Positions 11,741-23,633 of a stretch of 64,000 bases of DNA are shown here, one piece after another. The stretch is from Pyrrhoderma lamaoense (Eukaryota > Basidiomycota > Agaricomycetes > Hymenochaetales > Hymenochaetaceae). The notes under the pieces were generated by a model. The model did no database searches. It was given only the letters and a program-made list of their open reading frames with translations, and was not told where the DNA came from. Each line of letters begins with the position of its first letter. Position 1 is the first letter of the stretch. The stretch lies in assembly GCA_002794735.1 (NCBI GenBank), contig NBAZ01000003.1, forward strand, positions 1,736,001 through 1,800,000, written 5' to 3'. Both the position numbers and the translations under genes were made by a program.

Positions 11741-13971
11741 TTAATAACCTGCAGCGATGCCGTTTTTACGGGAATCGCTTGCAGCTAAGATGACCCGTAT
11801 GTAAGACAGATGACTGTATAGAGAATCAGATAGAACTACATACCATAGATTGTGTCTCCCTTCTTGACAACGGCTTGTATTACAGCAGCCACTCGATTGA
11901 TGTCCATAACTGTAACATTATGCCCCTTATATCGGAGTGCGTCTACAACATCCTCTGGTACAGTACTATCAACTTCAACATAAGTTGGGTATAACTGGTC
12001 GTGCACACGTCCAGCTTCAATTGCTGAGCTAACGTCTAGATCCCAATCATCTATGCCGAGAATAACCTGCATCACAGCAGGGAAGATCTTACTTCCGCCT
12101 GACCCTCCAACGGCAAGGTAGAATGATCCGTCAGCATTCTCAATAATAGTCGGAGCAGTCGATGACAGTGGCCGCTTTCCAGGTTCGGGATAATTATACG
12201 GCGAAGGCCAAAGTCCAAATGCATTCGGGATCCCCGGCGTAGAGAAATCGTCCATTTCGTCATTCAGCAAGATGCCCGTGGTGCGGTCAAGTAATTGGGA
12301 ACCAAAGATAAGGTTTACAGTACTTGTTATTGCGACGGCCATACCATTCTTGTCTACGACGGAAGTATGGCTCGTTCCATGGTCTTCTGGAACGTCAAAC
12401 ACAGGATTATAGTACTCTACTTCGTGCGTCGAATAATCTGTAACATTCGCACTGATCCGCATACCGAACGCCTTCGTTGCTATTTCCGCAAGTCCATGTC
12501 GGACTTCATCATCCTTGACGAATGCAGGGTCGCAGATACGGGTCCGGGCAGCAAACCCAAACTTTATAATTTCGACGAGTCTGTGGGTATTTAGGCCTGA
12601 TCTACCATCTTGTGTTAAATTATATTTCTCAAGTAGGTTTAGCATATGCAATAGAACGGGTCCACTTGTTGGTGCATGGGGGTATAAACCTTGCGCCCGC
12701 GATAAGTGCCTTTGAGCGCCTTGTATACTTCCACACGGTAACCTTCGAGGTCTGCGTGTGTCATGATACCTCCCGTGGATTGGATAGCAGACACTATAGC
12801 GTCTGCAATTGGGCCTTTGTAAAAAGCGTCCGGGCCTTCTTTCGCGATAGCAGCTAAAGTACGGGAATAATTTGTCCTTCGAGCTATTTCTCCTTCTTTG
12901 AGGAGTCTTCCATTCGGTGCAAAAGTTTCTGACCATATTGGATCCCCGAATATCATGTCTTTGAACCACTAAAAATAGATTATATTTCAGTGTTTTAGAA
13001 TAGATGCGGTAACTTAAATTACAAGTACGAGAGCAAGATTACCTCTAGCCGGATGCCTAGTTCTTTAGTGATGTTCCACCCAGCTGCTAGGTCGACACTA
13101 GGTTGCACTAGACGTTCCCAAGGAAGAGAACCCCATCTTTGATGAGCTTCTGCCAGGCCGCGAACTTCTCCAGGTACACCGACAGATAGACCTCCAAACA
13201 TGGAAGCTTTCGGGTTATCCACGTACATCGTAGTATTTGACAACGCGGGAGCAGTTTCACGAAAGTCAATAGTCCATACTTCTGATTCCGCATCTGCAGA
13301 AGATGGGGGTATCCGAATTGTCATGAAACCACCTCCTCCGATATTTGACCTAATTAATAGATGAAACTAGTTGTCAGAGATAGCATGAGAGTGTATTATG
13401 ATACAAAACAAACTTACGAAAATAAGTTCAACACTCCGATACAGAATGTGGTTGCAATTGCTGCGTCGACGGCATTACCGCCGTCTTTCATTGTGTCTAC
13501 CCCCACCTGAGAACACACACCATTTTCACTAGCTACAGCACCATTCTTAGCCTCAATTAAGTATGCCGGATTCCGAGTTACAACTGGCTTATCTGAGCGT
13601 GGCGGACTTGGATATGGACCTGTTGGGTGATGCACCTTGTCTAATCGTGCAGTCAAAGTGACAATAGCAATAACAGTAACAAGACCACCAAGCGCATAAA
13701 ATAGTGTTTTCAAGCGAGGTGTATTACCTCGCGGCTGACGGTGAGCATGTAACGGTAGGTAATCACCGCCCGTCACCGACTTCTTACTGTTAGAAGAGGT
13801 AAAGCCATGTTCGGTTAAGATACCCTTGAGTGTTGTCCGTGATCCGTGGTCTGAGTCCGTCAAGCCACCGCCTAAATCTGGTTGAAGAAGAGGCGTACGT
13901 TCGTCAGTTGGATCGGTGCTTGCGCCATCGTTACTTGCGTTATAGTCGACGAAGGTGACGTGAGAAGGCAT
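11741..13971 (-). CDS. Gamma-glutamyltransferase (GGT), type II membrane protein
   Basis: Cleaves or transfers the gamma-glutamyl group of glutathione, at the vacuole or cell surface in fungi. Four exons: 13418-13971, 13043-13349, 11844-12968 and 11741-11784. The product is 676 residues once one base is restored. Residues about 88-110 form a single membrane anchor; the Ntn-hydrolase fold follows. Motifs: GGNAVDAAIAT, SNIGGGGFM, DFRETAP, GVPGEVRG, the nucleophile threonine in DHGTSHTSVVD (about residue 486), and LSSTAPTI plus GGSGGSKI near the C-terminus. The proenzyme would be cut before that threonine. The last tiny exon (44 nt) supplies the usual SDSRKNGIAAGY ending. The frame breaks at the G-run 12678-12682 (VYTP | HAPTSG); one more base heals it. 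All catalytic motifs are intact, so this is very likely a functional gene with a sequence error. Confidence 0.93.
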
Positions 13972-15404
13972 ATCACGTCAGATCGCTTATGGCAGCTTTG
14001 ATGGTATATATACGATCAAGAATTGATATTTTAGAGAGAATCAGGTTGTTTCACCCCAACAGGATTGGTTTTTCAGGTAAGAAGTGTCTTCAGGATGTCC
14101 TGAACGTCGTCGGTACAGGGTACACGACGAATAGTAAGCTCCGGTCGGCATTCCCACATAGGTAGTGATAACGAGTATCCGTTAGGTCAAACGCGTATTA
14201 CTCACACAGATAAGCATTTTGACCATAGTTTACACATATATGAAATTATAGTGAAACTAGTTACCAAGTCAGATATTTATACTCAGGTTTCTTGCTAATC
14301 AGGTCTGACCCCTTCTCCCTCTCTCGTGAAATTTTTGTTCGTAATTTTCTGTAAAAAGTAATTGATTCCTTTGATAAAGTCGAGACGAGGACTGAAACAC
14401 TAACGCTCAGACTATTACTGATTCTTCTCATCCATACTTCAACTATAAATGTCCATTATCGATCTATGCCTGATAAAAACCTCGGGAAAAAACCATTACT
14501 GATGCATGTACCATAGCAGACAAGATACCCTTGAACAACGTGATCCCTCCCCACCTTTGACCAAGCACTTGGCGGCTTGAATCATCGAGACACTGAAAGA
14601 CCCTAATTGCCGTGAAAACATTCAAATTCCGATGTCGATCGGGATGCAAGCTTTGTGTGGGTTGAATGCTATTGCACATCATTATAATAGAAAACTCTCC
14701 ATAATGTGTTTTGAGGGTTATCGACTGCTATTTGTATTGAATCGCTCTCGGACAAAAGACCCTAGCTCAACTATTCTTTGACAGTTAGTCCTGGATCATC
14801 GTCCCTGAACCATGTCTGACCCAAAGAATGAAGATGAAAACCACTATTCTGTTTTGTGATCCCCTCATTGCGTATGATCAATAAATACATACAATTATAT
14901 GATTTATTGCCCTTAAGCTTGCTTAATTCCCCATTTAGGCGACATAAAAGTCAATTCAAAATCATTCTCCAAGCTAAGTATCAGGCCAGCGGGTGAGCTT
15001 ATCAATTAATTATGGCAAGCCATAAAATCCCCGAGCCGCGGCAATCTCAACCACGTTCCGAGCGATTTTTTCGGGGGATCGCACATTTCGTCAGTCTTCA
15101 CTACAAACATCCATGCAAGCAATCACCGAAGGAGATTATTGTTCTCGGACTTAGGTGCTAGTGTATAGAGTTTTGATCAGATCCATTCTTATAATGATAC
15201 ACGTTGTTAGTATATTTTATATAACAATTAGTATGTTGCACGTCTTCAGAAAAGCATTCTCCAGAGATATTTTTCTGAATCAAATCCATAAAATAAGAAA
15301 GCCCTAAGTTAGATAGCAAGGAATATCAACGAACCCTGAGAATGAGGACAAAGACATGGTTATAGTCCATAACACAGTGAAGGAATCGATATTGAGATCA
15401 CTAC
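13972..15404. other. Intergenic, no gene seen
   Basis: Promoter of GGT on its left side and 3' region of the Sec2-like gene on its right. Only short open frames without domains. Confidence 0.45.
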
Positions 15405-16935
15405 CTAAATCCTAGTCCAAGGGGACTCCTCAATAGGTACTGTAGAGTAAGATGGTTTCAGTGATGATTTACTTGTCTGAAGCGTGGTTTTCGTCTCCAT
15501 CTCGGCCTTTACCTTGTGATTATCATCTTCATTATCAGAGCTACCTAAAGCTTCCCCGTTTTCGGAGTGTTCTTCTTGTTTCGCATTATGGTTCGAGTAC
15601 GTATCTGAAGCAGCAATTTCTGAACTAGACATTGCATCATCTCCATGAGAAGTGCTCGGCGGAGAGGAAGTCCAATCATGTTCCGAAGAACTTGAGCGAT
15701 GTCGGAAGGCGACAACGGATGAAGGTGAATCTGAGCGAGTCTTCCCAGACTTTGAGACACTTGCTATATCCTCCACACTTCGACTTCGACTCCGAACTCT
15801 GATCATAGATGATGGCCGAGTTCTAATGGGAGTAATATCATCAGCAGTTTGTCGTTGACAGAAGATAAGGTAATTGGAGGTTCTGATATTGGGCTTTTCA
15901 ATCGTGAGTTTTCCAACTCAATAATCTGCATAGCGCTTCGTAAAGCCTCCTTTTCCGCACGTACTTGTCGAAGCTCCTCCAGTATTTCTGCGGCACGTAT
16001 ACGTTCTTCAGCAACCATCTTATTCGCTTCTTCAAAGAGAGCTTGACTTAAACTTTCTACCTCTTGCTCCAACGCAGTTTTCTCAGTGGTCGCCTTTATG
16101 CGAGCTGCACGCTCTGCTTCTAGCTCAGCCGCTAGTTCAGCCTCGCGCCGGCTTGAATCAGAGACAAGTGAAGGTAAGGAAGCACTCGTGAGATGGGCAG
16201 CATCCCGTTCCCGGTCTCGCAGGAAATCAGCTTGCTTCTTGCCGGAGGGTGTACGTGGGCGTGATGGTCCTGCTTTTGCATTAGAAGTATTCGGATTTGG
16301 GCTTGTAGCCGCTGAAGAACCAAAGCGGAATCGAAAGAAGCGAGAGTCCTGGGGGGCTGCAGGAGCAGATTGTGGCGGTGGTGGTGATGATATAGGCTTG
16401 ATGTCGGGGGATGCAGGTTCAGAAGCAGAAGTTATTTCACTATTTGGGGTCGACGTTATGGATAATGAGCCTTGTCTCGATGACGGTCGTGTAGTGTCTG
16501 ATAATTCCTTTATGTTTAGACCTTGACGTGATTCTGGGCGATCCGAACGTCGACGCCAGCCGACATCCTTGCTTCCAGAAGCACTCTCACGGCGCAAAGC
16601 TTCTTCCAACATTTCATTATTAGCTAATGCGAGTTGCATATTTGATCGAGCCAGCTTCAGAGAAGTTTCTAACTCTGTTTGTGTTCTAAGTGCTTGAGTG
16701 AGCATAGTACTCTTTTATCGGCATCATCAGTTTAGAACGGAAACGGCAAGTAAACACTCACAAGCTCCTCGACACGCAGTATCATCTTCCCAAGAGCCTC
16801 CTTCAGATCTTCTTCTTGACCATAATCTTGAACACGTCTGATATCGTGTAGCTCATCTGGAAGTTGAGTAAGTAAATCACATTCAGGACCTGGACGAATT
16901 GGATCGAAACGTTGAGACAAAGGCCTTCCGTTCAT
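15405..16935 (-). CDS. Sec2-like Rab GEF (Sec2p/Rabin8 domain)
   Basis: Predicted guanine nucleotide exchange factor for the secretory Rab Sec4/Rab8, acting on post-Golgi vesicles during polarised exocytosis. Exons 16762-16935 and 15405-16711; 493 residues with one base restored. The Sec2p coiled-coil core is clear: EVESLSQALFEEANKMVA is the GEF signature, flanked by a long helical stretch (AELAAELEAERAARIKAT; RAAEILEELRQVRAEKEA). The middle is Ser/Pro-rich and disordered, and the C-terminal third is acidic and Ser-rich. The start is the ATG of MNGRPLSQRF; the frame upstream to 16986 has no ATG. The frame breaks at the T-run 15848-15850 (SSVNDK | TADDITP); adding one base gives a smooth join. 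It is divergent from the P450 at 17650, with about 700 bp between the starts. Confidence 0.85.
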
Positions 16936-17649
16936 TTTTTGTGAGTAGAGTCGGATGAAAGCGGAGTTGGGAAGTGAATTATTCACGATTTAGTTGAAGA
17001 TGAGGGTCTATTCAGGAAAACGACTTTAGCCCGTGTTGCGCCTTATAGGTGATGGAGAAGACGCGTGCCGTCCGTGAGGCGTCAGGACTACCCACAACGA
17101 TCACTAAAGCTCACAGAGAGAAGATGGTTTAAGAAGCCTCACCGCTACCCACCGACAAAGGCGACGAAAGCAAGATGAATGTATTGCAACACAACTGGTT
17201 TGAGGAGTCGACCGTGCAAACCGTGGTGGAAATACGGAGGGGATCTATCACGACATCTCATGTGATTACCTTACCTTGTTAGGAAAGGTCATCCCCATCC
17301 GGCTCGGGTAGCCATAGTTCAGACCACCAGCACGGGTGGTGAACTCGTTGATGAGTTACTCGAAAAGTCTGTTTTTGTCTTAGTGCCCTTACGTCTCAGC
17401 TATCTTTAATCAAACCCATTCAGTTCCCCTTTCCCGATGCGTGTTATGCAAAAGAGAAAAATGTCCTATTATTTGTTTTTCTCCCCCTAAACAAGATTCC
17501 TGTCTCGCACTTAGTTCAGATCTGTATCCTAATTATTAAATCTCGAACTAATCGATACACCCAGGGTTATTCATTCTTGCCACTACTATAAGTACGTCTT
17601 CTTTTATGCTCTTTTCCTCAATTTATTCCCTCCCAAAAGTCATTCTAAT
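16936..17649. promoter_or_regulatory. Divergent promoter region, Sec2-like / P450-3
   Basis: Spacer of 714 bp between two start codons pointing away from each other, so both promoters and 5' UTRs must lie here. The part before 17650 is rich in pyrimidines (CT-rich tracts around 17450-17640), typical of fungal promoters near the transcription start. I saw no clear TATA box. Confidence 0.5.
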
Positions 17650-19637
17650 ATGGGGTCCAACCTCAGTTTGTTATATCCGAGTGTCATAGTCTCTCTCGCT
17701 GGTTCTCTACTCTGGCTCAAAGCATACGTATTTCGTACCTCTCGTCCAACTCTTCCCCAGGTCCGAAAGGCATACCATTCGTCGGTAATTTGTTTGACCT
17801 CCCAAAGTCTGGAGAACACGAATGGCTGCATTGGGCAAGACATAAACAGCAATATGGTTTGTTCATTGAGCGCCGAAATTATGATCAAACCCGGACCTCT
17901 AATCCCCTTCACTATACAGGTCCTATTAGCTCCGTGTCAATCATGGGTCATAATCTAATCATAATTAATGATTACAGTATAGCCATGGATATCTTGGACA
18001 AGCGATCTTTGAATTTCTCAGATCGACCCGAATTAGTGTTTGCAGGTGTGATGTAAGTCTAAACTACGTATGATAATCCGGAATTATAAATACCCTTAAT
18101 GACACATGTGCTAAAGGATTGGACTAAAAAACACCCTCCCGTTCATTCACTATGGGGAGTCGCATAGAATGATGCGCAAATGCCTTCACCAGGTTATTGG
18201 TACTAAGCAAGCTATACAGCGTTATTATGACAGAGAAGAGATGGAGGTCCGGCGGTATCTCTTCAAGACCCTGCAAACTCCAAACCAATTCCGAGATCAT
18301 CTCCGCAGGTAAACACGGAAACACGCTTATCTATAATTCTTTTATTCTTACTTGATTGGGCTTTAGTCTTTCAGGGGCACTCATCCTCTCCATCGCTTAT
18401 GGCTACCAAATTGAGCACACAAGACCGGACCCTCTCGTTCGCTTTGTAGAGTATACAATGCACAAGTTACATGATTCGGCCAATCCAGGAAAATGGCTCG
18501 TGGATATAGTACCTATACGTATGTCCCTTACTATCACCTTCATCCTTAGCACCTCTGCATTAGCTCACCACAAATAAAGTCCGTTTCCTCCCAGACTGGC
18601 TTCCTGGGGTTGAATTCAAACAAGTCGCACGTGATTGCGGGCAACTCTTAGATGAAATCACACAAGTACCCTATAGCTTTACGAAACGTCAGCTTGAAAA
18701 TGGTCTAGCTCAACCTAGTCTCACGCAAGAGCTTCTCGAAGAATGCCGAGGTTCACCAAGCTCTCACGAGGAATTCATTATCAAATGGTCGGCGAATGCA
18801 ATTTACGGCGGTGGCGCAGATACTACAGTCAGCGCCTCGATCAGTTTCTACTACTGGATGTTGCAATATCCCGAAATACATAGACGAGCTCAGGCTGAGA
18901 TTGACGGTGTGGTGGGGTCCGATAGGCTCCCAGCCTTCGCTGATCGTGAACACTTACCATACGTAAATGCTTTGATCAAGGAAGTATTGCGCTGTAGCCC
19001 GATCATACCCATCAACTTGCCGCATAAAGGTATCGAAGATACGATCTACAACGGCTATATACTTCCAAAGGGCTCTTTGATATTGGTAAATATTCACTCG
19101 CTCCTACACGATCCGGAGAGGTACAAGGATCCAGATGTATTTCGCCCTGAACGTTTCCTGGGTGAAAATCCAGAGCTAGACCCATATAATATAGTTTTCG
19201 GTTTTGGTCGTCGGTACGTTTGAAGCTACTTTCTCGCAAAGACTCTATCTCGAATTAACACACTTCTTAGCGTTTGCCCTGGACGAGAACTAGCTGACCA
19301 TACTCTTTTCTTGACCATCGCAAGCTCGCTCGCTGTTTTCGATGTCAATATGCCGATTGGTCCTAATGGCTCACCAATAAAGCAGAACTTCTCTTACCAA
19401 ACAGGACTGGTTGTAGGGCCGGAACACTTTGAAGTTGATATCAAACCGCGTTCAAAAAAGGCTGAAGAGCTCTTGAGCAATGGTATTATTGACTATCCAT
19501 TTGACAAGGGGATTCAGAAGCTCTTAGAGGGTTACCTTGGTCGAGACGTCCGAGAGATTGATCTAATTTCAACGTATTTGTTCTTATCCCACTGTAACTT
19601 TTTTTTGTATGAAACGGAAATTTATGTGTATCATTAG
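17650..19637 (+). CDS. Cytochrome P450, third gene (different family)
   Basis: Haem monooxygenase of about 561 residues, similar in motif style to the O-methylsterigmatocystin oxidoreductase-like fungal P450s; substrate unknown. Six exons: 17650-17856, 17920-18052, 18117-18308, 18367-18518, 18580-19213 and 19271-19637. Motifs: N-terminal anchor, Pro-rich hinge leading to GPKGIPFVGNLFDLP, I-helix GGGADTT, K-helix KEVLR (ExxR), FRPERFLG, and haem loop FGFGRRVCPG with the cysteine at the start of exon 6. The frame breaks in the hinge at CCCC 17755-17758; a fifth C gives the expected LPPGPKG. The sequence and intron positions differ from the two P450s at 1-4 kb, so it is not a recent copy of them. 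The C-terminal extension after EGYLGRD is longer than usual and could hide one more intron. Confidence 0.9.
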
Positions 19638-19961
19638 CATTTTATCCATACAACACTAAATTTGGGCTATAAGTACTGTAACAGATTGCAGAAAAATAGT
19701 AAATTTACAATTATTTGTGGCGGTGGCGTGCATACAAAACTAAGAACATTACCGTGAGATTGCATAAAAAGAGATAGAAAAAGTTTAAATGAGAAAGCAG
19801 AGCACGTGACAACAGAACATAAAAGTAGGAAAGCAATGAGGAAAGCAAGTGATAGCAAAAGGAAACAATGGTGAGCATGTGAGGAAGGATGGAGGCATAA
19901 CAGCATGAAATCATTGTGGGGTATCTCTCCCACCGATAAAGAGTATAACAGTCCAAACCGT
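19638..19961. other. Convergent 3' spacer
   Basis: Short spacer between the stop codons of P450-3 (plus) and the small nuclear-type gene (minus); it should contain both 3' UTRs. No terminator-like structure stands out. Confidence 0.4.
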
Positions 19962-20635
19962 CTATACCCTTCTCCTTTTCCGAGGAGGGGACGCAGTTCG
20001 AGACACCTGAGCCTGCTTGGCTATTCTCGCTGACCTCCTCAGAGGTGGGTTTTGGACCTTATCTGACTGCAAACAACCGATATGTAAGGATTTAAAGGGA
20101 AGGGATTCTGCCTCTTACAGTTTCGAATGCACGACGCCATCCGTTTATCATTTTCAAAAAGTCCATGGCAATACAGGTCAATTCAACCTCCTCTGCGACC
20201 GTTGTTGAGGGCTTGTAGGGGAAGTTGGGGAATGGGCCGATACCATAGTTCTATGTATTTATACGGGTACAGCAATCGAAAGGTAGCATGATTCCAAAAG
20301 TCGAGGGTGATGAAGTCAAAATAGTGAAATAGTCGCAAATAAGGGACGTCAGTAATGAACAAGAAGCTATAATCCAATGTACTTGTACTTATTATACTCA
20401 CACGCTTGTTTGTGAGTCCTGGCCTGGACTCGAAGGGGGGGAGTCGAGTTTGTTGTTGGCCCCTAGTTTCTCGGGCGACGTGAGTACTCGATAATAGGTC
20501 GAGATTTAGTGTTGGAACGGCTACTGCCGTTCTTATTGCGGACTCGCGAGGCACTTTGATGGCCATGGAGTCGCTGGACAATTTGTCGATGGCTGATAGC
20601 AATAATTCCAACCCTCCATCTATCTGCAAAGTCAT
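19962..20635 (-). CDS. Small basic protein with nuclear-type tail, unknown
   Basis: Not recognised as a known family. Three coding exons, 20402-20635, 20119-20250 and 19962-20066, sum to 471 nt and give 156 residues in one frame. A fourth, untranslated exon lies upstream of the intron 20639-20786, whose acceptor is just before the ATG. The N-terminal part is helical (GGLELLLSAIDKLSSD). The middle exon contains FPNFPYKPSTTVAEEVEL. The last exon encodes PPLRRSARIAKQ followed by a C-terminal PPRKRRRV, which looks like a nuclear localisation signal; the RRSARI block is common in chromatin-associated proteins. A TATA-like box at 20882-20889 fits transcription from about 20860. Its two larger introns are homologous to each other (see repeats). 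Function unknown. Confidence 0.6.
20251..20401 (-). repeat. Introner-like intron, copy B (151 nt)
   Basis: Intron in the coding part of the small gene at 19962-20635, GTGAGT...CATAG. In its 3' half a 52-nt block, ungapped, is about 81% identical to the same part of intron copy A (20639-20786); both contain ATCATGCTACCT and GTACCCGTAT. The flanking exons are not similar, so the similarity belongs to the introns themselves. Confidence 0.65.
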
Positions 20636-20638
20636 TGT

Positions 20639-20786
20639 CTAAAATGTGTGCATACGGGTACGATAATCGAGAGGTAGCATGATTTGTAAAGTTGATGTTG
20701 ATGGAGTACAAATAAGGAAATCGACGCATGTAACAGGGGCCTTTGTTGAGCAATGAGCCATACCCAGACGTGAATAAGATACTTAC
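20639..20786 (-). repeat. Introner-like intron, copy A (148 nt)
   Basis: Intron in the 5' UTR of the same small gene, GTAAGT...TTTTAG, ending 3 nt before the start codon. Nearly the same length as copy B and homologous to it over most of the 3' half. Both are two to three times longer than typical introns in this window. Confidence 0.65.
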
Positions 20787-21218
20787 CCGGTTTTGAAAGG
20801 GAATTGGTTGAGAACAAGGGGAAGAATGGGTATGGGGACAATGTGGTTTCGGAATGAAAGGGGGCAAGACGCGGTCACGCCCTTTATACCGCGTCGCGAA
20901 TTCCCATGCTTTCTAAGCGGTTATCATGTCTGCCATCTCCTCTGTTTGTTTTATTCTTTGGCTCCACGGTTTTTTCCGGATAGAGTGGGCGAAGGGGTAT
21001 TTCTGACTTATAAGTTAGTTGGGGAGTAATTTATATTTATACATCTGGACAGCAGTACAGTACAATACAATACAAAACATAAAAAACGAGCTATTAGATC
21101 AGTAACAAAGAGACAACATCCAAAGAGACATGTAAGAGTGTGATAGAGTGTAGACTGAAGACGGAGAGAGTGAGAGAGTCGAGAAATCCCCTATGCCAGA
21201 GAGGAGAACAGAAGTAGG
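20787..21218. promoter_or_regulatory. Spacer: promoter of gene at 19962, 3' end of gene at 21219
   Basis: Contains the inferred untranslated exon and promoter of the small nuclear-type gene and the 3' UTR of the next minus-strand gene. Purine-rich tracts near 21040-21200. No coding potential seen. Confidence 0.4.
20882..20889 (-). promoter_or_regulatory. TATA-like box of the small nuclear-type gene
   Basis: On the minus strand the sequence reads GGTATAAAGGG, about 20-30 bp upstream of the inferred untranslated first exon. Confidence 0.4.
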
Positions 21219-21875
21219 TTAGACCTTTGTTCGAAGTTTCTTCACAGGACGTGGTTCGTTAGTCTGCGACTTTAGGTCTTCAGTGATGTCAGTAAAGGCC
21301 GCCCTTCTCTTTTCGGCCTTGTGCGACGATTTCAGCCAGACCAGATCGTTAGCAGCCATCTCAGTATACTGGCGTCTCCATAGTACCTCCTTTGCCAACT
21401 TCTTACGGTATGCCTTTTCTTCATCCTCCTTTTGCTGTATCATGCTTCGTGTCCGAACGTACCGTTTTACGGTAGCGGTTGTTGTGAGCTCGGCTTTGAG
21501 GTTGCAGGAATGCTCGACGAGATAATCCCATCGAATGCTAGCGCAAAGCCAGCATGGACACCGGAGCCGAGTGAGTTCGATATCTCCCTCAAACTGTGCA
21601 CGCTGGTGAAAGGTTGTCGTTGGTCTCCGTGGTACGAGGTTTACCACCACATTCGGAGTAGGTGGTTGTGGTGTGGACCCTTGCACACCAGGCGTTTCGT
21701 TGGTTATCGGTGTCGAGTCGTCATTGGATAACGACGGTTGAGATTCTCCTACTGGGGCCGGTCTGCATGCTGGTAGCTTTAAAACTAATATGCGGTCAGT
21801 CTAATGTACGAAGGGAGGAGAGACAAAGGAAACGTTCACCGTACATATTTTAGCAGTTATCTGTGTTCGAGCCAT
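21219..21875 (-). CDS. Unknown 198-residue protein with H3-tail-like start
   Basis: Not recognised. Two exons, 21845-21875 (31 nt) and 21219-21784, sum to 597 nt. The short first exon encodes MARTQITAKI, close to the histone H3 N-terminus MARTKQTARK. The middle is Pro/Thr-rich (TPQPPTPNVVVNLVPRRP), then comes a Cys-rich stretch CPCWLCASIRWDYLVEHSC that could bind a metal. The C-terminal half is a charged helix (IQQKEDEEKAYRKKLAKEVL) ending in basic PRPVKKLRTKV, plausibly a nuclear signal. The donor GTACGG is weak, but it is the only one that keeps frame. The adjacent small gene at 19962 also has a basic nuclear-type tail. Function unknown. Confidence 0.6.
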
Positions 21876-23633
21876 TTTTCAGTTGTCGAAGGGATAAGTA
21901 AGAGTGGGGGACGATGATGTGAAGACTAAGTGTGTTTATTGGGAGTCTTTTTTTTTCTCTAAGTCAGTATTAGGTTATCTCGATTTATAAGAGTCATGCG
22001 GAGGCCAAACCCGAGTCTTACAATGAGCCACCACCACGACTAACCGAGTGCGGTGTTCCTGCGCTTAGGCCATTGTAAGTATCAGAACTTCCTTTTTGGG
22101 AGTGTCTTATACTATTTGCGTAACGGCCATGAGGCCAACAATGAAGAATGGTAGTCAAAGAAGTTGATCCTGGTAGCCTGTGCCCTTCTTTATGCGAGAT
22201 ATAGGACCTTTCAATGCCCAAGGGAGTTTTCGAACCAGTGCTTTAGCAAAAAGAATTCCAGAGCGGCCTTTGTCACAATCGATGGGGTTCTTCTTCACAA
22301 TTTTTCAGTCGTACCCCCCATCAGTTGTCAGCCACTTAGCTAACAACTGCCCAGAATGCTATTACCAGAATCCGGAGGGATAATATACCGTAACTTAAGC
22401 ATAAAGAAGTGGACACAAAGAAGCATTGATTGTAGCAATAAATACATTAGCATAGCCTTTACCCAGTCCTGGTATATGAGAGACATTCATTCCACTGATT
22501 ATTATCTGTTTACTAGAATTTTTTTCAAGACAGGAGCCCAAGTTAATGGTAAGGGCCTCTCTGTTGCAAACATAGCTTAGATACTGTCGCCGGAAGTGAG
22601 ACTCTTGAGACAGAACATTTAAGACATAAGGTACTGTTGGTCTTGTCCAGGAACATAAAGACAAATCTATACGCTATGGCCGATGCGTCAGCACAGATAT
22701 ATTGAATCAAGGAGGTAAGGAGGTTAACGAACTCGAGAAAAATACCTATCTGAGACTGTTGAATAAGTTATATGGCTTTAAAATGGATTGAACTAATGAA
22801 CATGTTTCTTAATCAAATTTTTGGAAGTGATATACACAAAGAAAAGTTTTTTTTATTAGTACAAGACAGTTTCAGACAAAAAAGACTAGGAGAGACGAAA
22901 CACGGACGATGGGTAGTAGAGATGAGAGGAAACGACGAGGTGCAGATGGATAACAATTCCGATAATCAAAAAGTGAACCAGTAGGCGGAGGGAATAGACA
23001 AGAAATCATCGGGAGGAAAAATGGGTAGAGACACAATCAAAGGTTTAATAGCCCGTCCTTGGGACAGGAAAAGAGTCGTTTGTCCAATATAATCAATAAA
23101 AAAATAACAGAGAAAATCAGATAGATCATAAAAAGAAAATAGGGGAATAATGAAATGCTGCCACATCAGGAAAAGGATACAAAAAAGGGGCTGTACTCAG
23201 CGCAAGACCATGCACGCGCATTGTAGAGGAATGTGAGAGATGATAGATGATGCAATGATGATAGCGATGCGATGTCGATTCCTAATGATTGGCACAATAT
23301 ACAGAGGGCTGGAGATAGAGGAAGAGAAAGATATAGATAGACTGGGAGATGGGAATCATCCGGTGCGCATAGCGAGACTAGGGATATGAACTATAGAGTA
23401 TCGAGAGAGATGGTGATTTTGCACGCGACAGGTGAAGGAGAGGGGATTCGAGCAGTGATACATAACACAACATGTAAAAGCGATTATATGAGCTGGATGG
23501 GACGGAATGAGGTATGCTTAAGCTTGGCCTTAGATCTGAATGGATCTCGGGTCGGTCCGTTTACCGAAGGGAAATAAGAAATAAGAAATCTAGTTGATCA
23601 CGTGAGATGCTTGTGCTAATTAAAGTACCATCT
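21876..23633. other. Intergenic, no gene seen
   Basis: AT/purine-rich spacer. Probably holds the promoter of the gene at 21219 and a long 3' UTR of the gene at 23634. Open frames here are short and composed like noncoding DNA. Confidence 0.4.

Noticed and set aside
16086..16526. 146-codon frame on plus
   Set aside because: Antisense to the Sec2-like coding region, which has a recognisable domain.
20463..20867. 134-codon frame on minus
   Set aside because: Runs through an intron and uses the wrong frame of the next exon; the spliced model gives a consistent 156-residue protein instead.
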